Shown piece after piece: positions 6,862 through 11,878 of a stretch of 11,878 bases of DNA. Position 1 is the first letter of the stretch; each line of letters opens with the position of its first letter. The DNA is from Betaproteobacteria bacterium (GTDB taxonomy: Bacteria > Pseudomonadota > Gammaproteobacteria > Burkholderiales > SG8-39). The notes under the pieces are model-generated. The model was not told where the DNA came from. It did no database searches and saw only the letters and a list, made by a program, of their open reading frames with translations. Location: the NCBI GenBank assembly GCA_005884335.1, contig VBCJ01000194.1, positions 1 through 11,878 of the forward strand, in the 5' to 3' direction. The translations under genes were made by a program, and so were the position numbers.

Positions 6862-7836
6862 TTACGCCGCCGAGAGCGCCTTGTCGAGTCGCGCGCGGTT
6901 GTGGGGTCGCGTCCAGTCGAGCTTCGGGATCTTCGGAACAATGCGGCTGGGGTTGACGCGGTCGATGCTGTAGTAACCGGTGACGATGTGATCGAGCTTC
7001 ACCGTCTCGGATACGCCCGGAACCTGGTACAGATCGAGCATGTAGTCGTGCAGATTGCCGTAGCTCGCGAGCGGCCGCCAGGTGCACTTGAAAACGTGAT
7101 GATAGGCGGCGTCGAAGCGCACCAGCGTCGGGAAAAGGCGCCAGTCGGCCTCGGTCAGCGTGTTACCGACCAGGTAGCGCTGGTCCGCCAGGCGCTGCTC
7201 GAGCGTGTCCAGCCCCGCGAACACCTTTTCCACGGCCTCGTCGTAGGCTGCTTGAGTCGCCGCGAAACCGGCCCGGTATACGCCGTTGTTGAGGTGCTCG
7301 TAGACGAATTCGTTGACGAGGTCGATCTCGCCGCGCAGCGCCGCCGGATGGTAGTCGCCCGGCTTCGCGCCCGCTCCGTCGAAGGCGCTGTTGAACATGC
7401 GGATGATCTCGGAGGACTCGTTGTTGACGATGGTCCGGGTCTTCCTGTCCCACAGGGTCGGCACGGTGCAGGTGCCGGTGTAGTCGGGCTTCGCCAGCGA
7501 GTACACCTGGTGCAGCCACTCGCAGCCGTTGACCTCGTCGCGGCTCGAGCCGGGAAATCCTTCGTGGAAGCGCCAGCCCTCCCTTCGGTCATCGGGACGC
7601 GCCGAGGAAATCGAAATCATGCCCTCGAGCCCTTTGAGCTTCCTGAAAATGAGCGTGCGGTGCGCCCAGGGACAGTTGTAGGCGATATAGAGGTGATAGC
7701 GTCCGGGCTCGGCCTTGAAACCCGACGCGCCGTCCGCGGTGATGAAGCTGCGGAACTGGCTTTCCGGGCGCACGAAGCGGCCGCCGACCTCGGCCGGGCG
7801 CCGGTCGGTCCACTTCCCGTCGATCAGCATGCCCAT
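6862..7836 (-). CDS. Glutathionyl-hydroquinone reductase-type glutathione S-transferase
   Basis: This 324-residue protein belongs to the xi-class glutathione transferases (YqjG / PcpF type, S-glutathionyl-hydroquinone reductases), which remove glutathione from glutathionyl-hydroquinones using a catalytic cysteine. Visible landmarks are NCPWAHR (residues 54-60, catalytic Cys55), VPTLWD (125-130), NNESSEI (138-144, glutathione binding), the all-alpha C-terminal domain with YLVGNTLTEADWRLFPTLVRFD, and the family tail GYYSIDRVNPSRIVPKIP. No signal peptide is visible. The ATG at 7836 is 11 bases after the TctC stop; ATG at 7830 is an alternative. In this operon it may reduce glutathionyl adducts of hydroquinone-like intermediates related to gentisate. 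It is not the zeta-class or DinB-like maleylpyruvate isomerase normally expected after gentisate dioxygenase. Confidence 0.92.
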   Translation of the reverse strand: MGMLIDGKWTDRRPAEVGGRFVRPESQFRSFITADGASGFKAEPGRYHLYIAYNCPWAHRTLIFRKLKGLEGMISISSARPDDRREGWRFHEGFPGSSRDEVNGCEWLHQVYSLAKPDYTGTCTVPTLWDRKTRTIVNNESSEIIRMFNSAFDGAGAKPGDYHPAALRGEIDLVNEFVYEHLNNGVYRAGFAATQAAYDEAVEKVFAGLDTLEQRLADQRYLVGNTLTEADWRLFPTLVRFDAAYHHVFKCTWRPLASYGNLHDYMLDLYQVPGVSETVKLDHIVTGYYSIDRVNPSRIVPKIPKLDWTRPHNRARLDKALSAA

Positions 7837-7847
7837 CAGATTTTCGC

Positions 7848-8831
7848 TCAGTCCACCTTGGCGCCCGAGATCTTCACGGCCTTCGCGTAGCGCTCGGCGT
7901 CCGCTTTGAGCAGCTTCGCCCATTCCTCTCCCGAAGCCCCGATAGGCTCGATGCCGAGATTCCTCATGCGCTCGGCGATGTCGGGGAGCTTCACCACCTG
8001 CGCGACGTCTGCACCGATCTTCGCGGTGATCTCTCGCGACGTTCCGTTGGGCGCGAACAGGCCGAAGGTCGGCGCGAAATCGAATCCGGGAATCGTCTCG
8101 GCGATCGCCGGCACGTCCGGCGCAAGCTCGGAGCGCTTCAGCGAATTGATCGCGAGGAGCTTCACGCGTCCCTCCTTCGCGTGGGCGGCGAGCGTCGGAT
8201 ATCCAGACAGCACCATGGGCACCTGCCCTCCGACGAGGGCCGGCACGCTCTGCCCCGTGCCCTTGTAAGGCACGTGGACCATGTCGAGGTTCAGCGACGC
8301 CGCCAGGTACCCCATGCACAGGTGATGCGTGCTGCCGATCCCCGAGGAGCCGTAGCTGTACTTGCCCGGCGAGGCCTTGACGAGCGCGATCAGCTCCTGG
8401 AAGGAATTGGCCTTGACCGAGGGATGCGCGGCGAGGAACAGCGGCGCGCGCGCGGTGAGCGAGGCGGGGATGAGGTCCTTGTCGGCGTCATAGGGAAGCT
8501 TGGTGTAGAGGAACGGTATGATCGCGTGGGTCGAATTGTCAGTCATCAGCAGCGTGTAGCCATCGGGCGCCGCTTTCGCGACGAACTCGGCGCCGAGTAT
8601 GCCGTTCGCCCCGGGCTTGTTCTCCACGACGAACTGCTGGCCCCAGCGCTCGGACAGCTTTTGCCCGATGAGACGTGCGATCGTGTCGGGAAGTCCGCCC
8701 GGCGAATAGCCGACGACGACGCGCACCGGCTTGTCCGGATAGTTCTTGGTTCCTTGCCCGAACGCAGCCTGCGCGGCGAAAAGCGCCGCGAGCCCCAGCA
8801 GCCGGGCCGCCGCGCGGAATATCGAATGCAT
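7848..8831 (-). CDS. TctC/Bug-type periplasmic solute-binding protein (second copy)
   Basis: This 327-residue receptor is of the same family as the protein at 3451-4443 but clearly divergent from it. The signal peptide covers about residues 1-26 (hydrophobic LLGLAALFAAQAAFG). The mature part begins near YPDKPVRVVVGYSPGGLPD and carries FVVENKPGANG, APDGYTLL, KYSYGSSGIGSTHHL, VHVPYKGTG and GLFAPNGTS. The start ATG at 8831 has a good GAGGTGGGA ribosome site. A longer open frame upstream overlaps the YciI gene and is not used. No TctAB permease is present. Being inside the gentisate operon suggests it binds an aromatic acid or one of its carboxylic products and either delivers it to a permease encoded elsewhere or takes part in sensing. 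Confidence 0.93.
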   Translation of the reverse strand: MHSIFRAAARLLGLAALFAAQAAFGQGTKNYPDKPVRVVVGYSPGGLPDTIARLIGQKLSERWGQQFVVENKPGANGILGAEFVAKAAPDGYTLLMTDNSTHAIIPFLYTKLPYDADKDLIPASLTARAPLFLAAHPSVKANSFQELIALVKASPGKYSYGSSGIGSTHHLCMGYLAASLNLDMVHVPYKGTGQSVPALVGGQVPMVLSGYPTLAAHAKEGRVKLLAINSLKRSELAPDVPAIAETIPGFDFAPTFGLFAPNGTSREITAKIGADVAQVVKLPDIAERMRNLGIEPIGASGEEWAKLLKADAERYAKAVKISGAKVD

Positions 8832-8875
8832 GATTCCCACCTCGCGAAACCTGAATTTTACTACTGCAACGGCCG

Positions 8876-9190
8876 CTAGTTCCCTTCGGCGGTCTTGGGC
8901 GCCGCCTGCGGGTTCCATTGGCCGCGGCGCATGCGGGTGATCTTCACCGTCTTGAACAAGCCGGCTTTGCGAAACGGCTCCTCGGCGGAGAATCTGTCGG
9001 CGGCCTCGCGGCTGGGCACGTTGATGATGAACACGCTGCCGGTGCGCGTCTTGCCGTCCTCGGCGAGCGTCCCGCCGGCGAGCACGACGATGTTCTTGTG
9101 TCGCTCCAGGTACCCGAGATGCGCCTCGCGCGTCGCGTCGCGGATCGCCTGCCCGTCGGGCCGGTCTTCGTTGACCATGATGTAGAGCAT
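8876..9190 (-). CDS. YciI family protein
   Basis: This 104-residue protein has a YCII (dimeric alpha-beta barrel, ferredoxin-like) fold. It begins MLYIMVNEDRPDG, has the conserved REAHLGYL with His24, and AADRFSAEEPFRKAGLF with Asp65; in most relatives the later motif reads DPF, here EPF. The family includes chlorohydroquinone-pathway proteins and many members of unknown activity, so an accessory lyase or isomerase role on a pathway intermediate is possible but unproven. The start ATG at 9190 has a strong GGGAGGAAC ribosome site. It is located 25 bases after fumC and 44 bases before the TctC start, in the same direction, so it belongs to the operon. Its place between fumarase and gentisate dioxygenase genes makes it a candidate for a catabolic rather than housekeeping role. 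Confidence 0.88.
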   Translation of the reverse strand: MLYIMVNEDRPDGQAIRDATREAHLGYLERHKNIVVLAGGTLAEDGKTRTGSVFIINVPSREAADRFSAEEPFRKAGLFKTVKITRMRRGQWNPQAAPKTAEGN

Positions 9191-9215
9191 GTTCCTCCCG
9201 TGAAATCCATTCCCC

Positions 9216-10598
9216 TCAGACCATCTTCTCCGGCCGAACCCACTGGTCGAACTGCTGGGCCGTGACGTACCCCAGCGCGAGGGCCGCCTGCTTGAGCGTG
9301 GTTCCTTCCTTGTGCGCCTTCTTCGCGATCTCCGCCGCCTTGTCGTAGCCGATGTGCGGGTTGAGCGCGGTGACGAGCATCAGGGAATTCTGCAGGAGCT
9401 CGGCGACGCGCTCGCGCCGCGGCTCGATGCCCGCCGCGCAATGATCGCGGAAGCTCTCGGCCCCGTCGGCCAGCAGGCGCACGCTCTGGAGGAAATTGTG
9501 GATGATGAGCGGCTTGAACACGTTCAGCTCGAAATTTCCCGAAGCGCCACCGATATTGATCGCGACGTCGTTGCCGAGCACCTGGGCGCAGAGCATGGTC
9601 ATCGCCTCGGACTGCGTCGGATTGACCTTGCCCGGCATGATCGAGCTGCCGGGCTCGTTTTCCGGAATCGAGATCTCGCCGATGCCGCAGCGCGGGCCGC
9701 TCGCGAGCCAGCGGACGTCGTTGGCGATCTTGGTCAGCGACGCGGCGATCGTCTTCAGCGCGCCGTGGGCGTTCACCAGCGCGTCGTTCGCCGCGAGCGC
9801 CTCGAACTTGTTGCGCGCCGAAACGAAAGGCAGTCCGGTCGCCTTTCCCAGCTCCTTCGCCACGCGCGCGCCGAACTCGGGATGAGCGTTGAGTCCCGTG
9901 CCCACCGCGGTGCCGCCCAATGCGAGCTCGCACAGATGCGTGAGCGAGGCCCGCACGTGGGCGATGCCGTGGTCGATCTGCGACACCCAGCCTGAGATTT
10001 CCTGCCCGAGCGTGAGTGGGGTCGCGTCCTGCAGATGGGTGCGCCCGATCTTGACGATGGCCATGAACGCTTCGGACTTCGCCGAGAGGGTGTCGCGCAG
10101 CGACGAAAGCGCGGGCATGAGCCGGTCGTGGATGGACTGAACGGCGGCGACGCTCATCGCGGTGGGAAAGACGTCGTTCGAGGACTGCCCGCGGTTGACC
10201 TCGTCGTTGGGATGCACGCGGCGCTTCTCGCCGCGCTCGCCTCCCAGGAGCTCGCTCGCCCGGTTGGCGAGCACCTCGTTCATGTTCATGTTGGTCTGGG
10301 TGCCCGAGCCCGTCTGCCACACCACGAGCGGAAACTCGCCGTCGTGCTTCCCGGCGAGCACCTCGTCCGCGGCGGCGGCGATGGCTTTCGCCTTCTCCTC
10401 GGGAAGCTCCTTCAGGTCTATGTTCACCCGCGCGCAAGAGCGCTTGACCAGCGCGAGCGCGCGGATCAGCTCCATGGGCATGCGCTCAGCGGAAATGCGG
10501 AAATTCTCAAGCGAGCGCTGCGTCTGCGCGCCCCACAGCCTGTCAGCGGGAACGCGGATCTCGCCGAAGCTGTCGTGCTCGATGCGGTAATCGGCCAT
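9216..10598 (-). CDS. fumC: Fumarate hydratase class II
   Basis: This 460-residue iron-independent fumarase converts fumarate and malate in the TCA cycle, acting as a cytoplasmic homotetramer. The length matches the family. The N-terminus (DSFGEIRVPADRLWGAQTQRS) aligns with the canonical FumC start, fixing ATG 10598. Further landmarks are TGSGTQTNMNMNE (97-108), HPNDEVNRGQSSND (129-142), GRTHLQDATP (185-194, His188), and the fumarase/aspartase signature GSSIMPGKVNP (317-327, catalytic-loop Ser318). The ATG has only a poor ribosome site, but a 22-codon ORF with a strong one ends 2 bases before it, so translation is probably coupled. It is the first full gene of the operon ending with gentisate dioxygenase. 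This fits disposal of the fumarate released when the gentisate pathway is completed. Confidence 0.97.
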   Translation of the reverse strand: MADYRIEHDSFGEIRVPADRLWGAQTQRSLENFRISAERMPMELIRALALVKRSCARVNIDLKELPEEKAKAIAAAADEVLAGKHDGEFPLVVWQTGSGTQTNMNMNEVLANRASELLGGERGEKRRVHPNDEVNRGQSSNDVFPTAMSVAAVQSIHDRLMPALSSLRDTLSAKSEAFMAIVKIGRTHLQDATPLTLGQEISGWVSQIDHGIAHVRASLTHLCELALGGTAVGTGLNAHPEFGARVAKELGKATGLPFVSARNKFEALAANDALVNAHGALKTIAASLTKIANDVRWLASGPRCGIGEISIPENEPGSSIMPGKVNPTQSEAMTMLCAQVLGNDVAINIGGASGNFELNVFKPLIIHNFLQSVRLLADGAESFRDHCAAGIEPRRERVAELLQNSLMLVTALNPHIGYDKAAEIAKKAHKEGTTLKQAALALGYVTAQQFDQWVRPEKMV

Positions 10599-10600
10599 CG

Positions 10601-10669
10601 TCAAATCCGGAAATGTCGCGCCGGAGCATGATATACCCGCATCGCAGACTCCCTTGATTCCTGGTTCAT
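10601..10669 (-). CDS. 22-codon leader ORF upstream of fumC
   Basis: A small ORF starts at ATG 10669 with GGAGG (10676-10680) placed 6 bases before it, the best ribosome site near fumC. It runs 22 codons (MNQESRESAMRVYHAPAR..., rich in Arg and His) and stops with TGA at 10601-10603; two bases later comes the fumC ATG (TGACGATG). It is in a different frame from fumC. The arrangement suggests translational coupling or a leader peptide that governs fumC expression. No run of one amino acid that would signal a classic attenuator is visible. It may also be a chance ORF, so confidence is moderate. Confidence 0.45.
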   Translation of the reverse strand: MNQESRESAMRVYHAPARHFRI

Positions 10670-10675
10670 TTCTTT

Positions 10676-10680
10676 CCTCC
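10676..10680 (-). promoter_or_regulatory. Strong ribosome binding site GGAGG for the fumC leader ORF
   Basis: GGAGG on the minus strand stands 6 bases before ATG 10669 and about 77 bases before the fumC ATG. It therefore fits the leader ORF and not fumC itself, whose own ATG lacks a proper site. Confidence 0.5.
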
Positions 10681-10782
10681 CGGGCGCCTATCCTGTGATA
10701 ATTGGCACAACATCGCGGCGCACCATGCACGCAACGCAGGTGCGCAGCTCCTAATACATTGATTTTGGGAAGAGATGACAGG

Positions 10783-10798
10783 CACCCGAGAGCGGGTG
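10783..10798. repeat. Perfect 6-bp stem hairpin near the array edge, possibly REP-derived
   Basis: CACCCG-AGAG-CGGGTG forms a 6-base stem with a 4-base loop. It is embedded in TGACAGGCACC on the left and followed by TGTCC-AATATAGG-GGACA, a second possible stem that shares bases with the first. No T-run follows, so it is not a standard terminator in either direction. The words TGACAGGCACC and GGGGACA resemble REP-type repeats of betaproteobacteria; that link is from memory and tentative. Confidence 0.35.
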
Positions 10799-10833
10799 TC
10801 CAATATAGGGGACATTTCGGAAGTTAACTATAC

Positions 10834-10840
10834 GTTAGGC
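10834..10840 (+). other. Cassette insertion point (attI-like core site GTTAGGC)
   Basis: GTTAGGC matches the integron core GTTRRRY. Recombination occurs between G (10834) and T (10835). The upstream sequence lacks the GTGGGCG arm found in both attC sites here, so this is not the right end of another attC. An attI-like or secondary site is the best reading. The 10 bases from 10834 (GTTAGGCGCC) are the exact reverse complement of the left end of the attC at 11124, as expected if this cassette was inserted here as a circle. Confidence 0.6.
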
Positions 10841-11207
10841 GCCATACGTGCGGATCCGATTGAGCATCTTCCTCGTTCACTTTACGGTGAGTGCTGTTCT
10901 TTGGGTCTTGGCGATCCTCGACACGGGCGCCGTGTCCTTCTATTCGACAGTCTTCTTCTTTTTGTGGAATATCCCAGCCGTGTGGGTTCTGAAAGGGTTG
11001 GGTTTGTCAGCAATGATGGATTCTCTGGGCTTCACTTACGGCGGCCCCCTAATGGCGATCGGAATGCTGCTGCTCCTAGCGACCGCTCTGATTGCGTTTG
11101 CTTACGCCCGGAGGGCCGTTGGCGCCTAACAGCACGCCCCACCCGGAGCCTCTGAAGCGGCGTACCTTGTCGCATTTATCGTACCGTCGGCCCGGTGGGC
11201 GTGAACG
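10835..11207 (+). mobile_element. Integron gene cassette 1 (373 bp)
   Basis: The unit runs from the insertion point in GTTAGGC to the G of GTTAGAC at the end of its attC site. It carries one ORF and one attC, the standard cassette layout. Its first bases pair exactly with the left end of its own attC (GGCGCCTAAC, 11121-11130), which supports a once-circular unit. Confidence 0.85.
10848..11129 (+). CDS. Small membrane protein of unknown function (cassette 1)
   Basis: This 93-residue protein is not recognised. It has three likely membrane helices at about 5-24, 31-52 and 65-87, with short loops and an ARRA positive stretch after the last helix, suggesting a cytoplasmic C-terminus. The start is GTG at 10848, only 13 bases after the cassette edge and without a ribosome site, as is usual for integron cassettes; TTG at 10860 is an alternative. 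The stop TAA lies inside the attC left core (GCCTAAC), so gene and recombination site overlap. Base composition is less GC-rich than in the fumC operon. Expression would depend on a promoter upstream of the array or inside the cassette, and none is clear. Confidence 0.7.
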   Translation: MRIRLSIFLVHFTVSAVLWVLAILDTGAVSFYSTVFFFLWNIPAVWVLKGLGLSAMMDSLGFTYGGPLMAIGMLLLLATALIAFAYARRAVGA

Positions 11208-11213
11208 TTAGAC
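11124..11213 (+). repeat. attC recombination site 1 (90 bp)
   Basis: The left core is GCCTAAC (11124-11130, RYYYAAC) and the right core GTTAGAC (11207-11213, GTTRRRY). The inner arms CACGCCCCACC (11133-11143) and GGTGGGCGTG (11194-11203) pair with one extra C on the left arm. This is the unpaired base typical of attC hairpins, which let the integrase recognise the folded bottom strand. A variable terminal segment of about 50 bases lies between. The length equals that of the second site. Confidence 0.9.
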
Positions 11214-11711
11214 GGCAGATCTATGGAGCGTCGAGTCACCTATCAAGCACTGGTGATCTGCGGAACGGCGGTTTTTTTCGTCTGGTTCCTCTTGCCATAT
11301 CTTTTGTCTGAACCGACTAGCGTCGTTTCGACTTTGATGGATCGTCCCAAGTCACCCCCGATACTGTGGCAAGTCGCCATTTGGTCTTCTGCGGGCCTCC
11401 GGCTTATCTCAACCGCGGGGCTGCTACTATTCAGAAACTGGGGACGTATGGCGTTTGTTGCATGGTTGATCCTCAATGTTCTCGGGCCGATTGTTTTCGG
11501 TCCAGGTTCAGCTACCTCGCCTTCGTTTGACGCAACACTAGGTTATGCATCATCCCTGTTGGACGGCGCCACTCTTGCACTTTCATTCACCCAACCGAAC
11601 CGATCGCGTTTTGCGGCGCATACTGCCGTCTAACAGCGCGCCCCACCGCGACGGGCGAGAAGCGTTGCACTTCGATCAATCATCTCGCGCGCCCGCGCGT
11701 GGGCGCGAACG
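11208..11711 (+). mobile_element. Integron gene cassette 2 (504 bp)
   Basis: It starts at TTAGAC after the crossover point of the first attC and ends at the G of GTTAGAC in the second attC. Its first bases (with the preceding G, GTTAGACGGC) are the exact reverse complement of GCCGTCTAAC (11625-11634) at the left end of its own attC. One ORF and one attC are present. One line of the cassette (11281-11340) counts 28 G+C of 60, against 44 of 60 in a fumC line. Confidence 0.9.
11223..11633 (+). CDS. Four-helix membrane protein of unknown function (cassette 2)
   Basis: This 136-residue protein is not recognised. Predicted membrane helices are at about 9-29, 47-70, 76-93 and 105-122, with positively charged RNWGR between helices 2 and 3 and a polar tail ending AAHTAV. 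The arrangement resembles generic small integral membrane proteins of cassette arrays; no catalytic motif is visible. ATG 11223 lies 15 bases after the cassette edge and has no clear ribosome site. The stop TAA is inside the attC left core (GTCTAAC). Low GC and AT-rich codons (TTT, CTA, TTG) contrast with the fumC operon and suggest foreign origin. Confidence 0.8.
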   Translation: MERRVTYQALVICGTAVFFVWFLLPYLLSEPTSVVSTLMDRPKSPPILWQVAIWSSAGLRLISTAGLLLFRNWGRMAFVAWLILNVLGPIVFGPGSATSPSFDATLGYASSLLDGATLALSFTQPNRSRFAAHTAV

Positions 11712-11717
11712 TTAGAC
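11628..11717 (+). repeat. attC recombination site 2 (90 bp)
   Basis: The left core is GTCTAAC (11628-11634) and the right core GTTAGAC (11711-11717). The inner arms CGCGCCCCAC (11637-11646) and GTGGGCGCG (11699-11707) pair with one extra C on the left, matching the first site. The middle can fold further through GGGCGAGA with TCTCGCG. Outer and inner arms are closely related to the first site, including TAACAG(C)..GCCCCACC and GTGGGCG(T/C)G-AACGTTAGACGGC, while the middle differs. Confidence 0.93.
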
Positions 11718-11878
11718 GGCACATATGGCACGCGTCCCGCTAGGGACCTAGCTGGCTTGATGCCCCACGATGGACACTACAAACATTCCACTCGCGCTCC
11801 GAGTCATGGCGGGCTCCCTTGGTACGCTGGCTCTTCTTGTCGCGTGGTTCGTTTACGAGACAGAGGAAAAGCGCCTTC
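11712..11878 (+). mobile_element. Integron gene cassette 3 (partial)
   Basis: It begins with TTAGACGGC after the crossover point of the second attC and runs off the right edge. Its own attC lies beyond the window, so the array continues. If it is intact, its attC should start with GCCGTCTAAC or a near match. Confidence 0.8.
11770..11878 (+). CDS. Membrane-anchored protein of unknown function, N-terminus only (cassette 3)
   Basis: The frame from ATG 11770 is open to the window end (36 codons). It starts MDTTNIPLALRVMAG, followed by a hydrophobic run SLGTLALLVAWFVY and then charged ETEEKRL, a clear membrane segment. It begins 58 bases after the cassette edge. An ATG at 11725 stops after 8 codons. 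Another frame from ATG 11760 is also open to the edge but has no membrane-like pattern. The protein is not recognised. Confidence 0.5.
   Translation, partial: MDTTNIPLALRVMAGSLGTLALLVAWFVYETEEKRL

Larger units (their letters stand above)
10670..10833. other. Intergenic region between the fumC operon and the cassette array
   Basis: About 160 bases hold no convincing gene. On the minus strand it must contain the promoter of the fumC operon, but no clear -35/-10 pair is visible. On the plus strand there is a GATAAT with an upstream TG (10694-10702), a possible extended -10 pointing at the cassettes, without a good -35. A hairpin and REP-like words occur at about 10775-10815. No integrase gene or fragment is recognisable here. 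Confidence 0.6.

Noticed and set aside
8944..10437. 497-residue minus-strand open frame overlapping fumC and the YciI gene
   Set aside because: It is an Arg/Gly-rich shadow of fumC in another frame with no domain features.
10694..10702. Extended -10 promoter TGTGATAAT directed at the cassette array
   Set aside because: The -10 match is good, but no reasonable -35 lies 16-18 bases upstream, so a cassette promoter cannot be claimed.
10599..10730. N-terminal extension of FumC beginning at ATG 10730
   Set aside because: Family alignment of the first residues places the start at 10598, and the extension has no conserved sequence or ribosome site.
10783..10800. Rho-independent terminator at the edge of the array
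   Set aside because: The hairpin is present but no T-run follows on either strand.

Overview
The window looks like chromosomal DNA from a high-GC betaproteobacterium, probably Burkholderiales-like. The reasons are GC-rich coding DNA (one fumC line counted 44 G+C of 60), two solo periplasmic TctC/Bug-type solute-binding proteins, and a clustered aromatic-degradation operon. No rRNA, tRNA or CRISPR array is visible, and the species cannot be named from this sequence.

Positions 1-4443 hold a minus-strand cluster, read from right to left: a TctC/Bug solute-binding protein, a SnoaL/NTF2-fold protein, a dienelactone-hydrolase-like protein with a Tat-like leader, and an exported amidohydrolase (YtcJ-like) cut by the left window edge. 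The SnoaL and hydrolase genes are separated by a near-perfect inverted repeat of about 85 bp that looks like a REP doublet (REPIN) or small MITE. Divergent from this cluster, 4492-5877 (+) encodes a MipA/OmpV-type outer-membrane barrel with an extra C-terminal half. This gene has no ATG, GTG or TTG at its expected start.

Positions 5879-10669 form a compact minus-strand operon: a 22-codon leader ORF, class II fumarase (fumC), a YciI-like protein, a second TctC/Bug protein, a glutathionyl-hydroquinone-reductase-type glutathione transferase, and gentisate 1,2-dioxygenase. The set suggests uptake or sensing of an aromatic or carboxylic acid, ring cleavage of gentisate, a glutathione-dependent step, and feeding of fumarate into the TCA cycle. 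The usual maleylpyruvate isomerase and fumarylpyruvate hydrolase are not in the window.

Positions 10834-11878 are the most unusual part: the left end of an integron gene-cassette array sitting directly against the fumC operon. Two 90-bp attC sites (11124-11213 and 11628-11717) delimit two complete cassettes and the start of a third. Each complete cassette begins with a 10-bp sequence complementary to the left end of its own attC, as expected from excision and integration as a circle. All three cassettes encode small, unrecognised membrane proteins and are visibly less GC-rich than the flank. No integrase gene is next to the array in this window, so it is either a CALIN (attC cluster lacking an integrase) or an integron whose integrase lies elsewhere.
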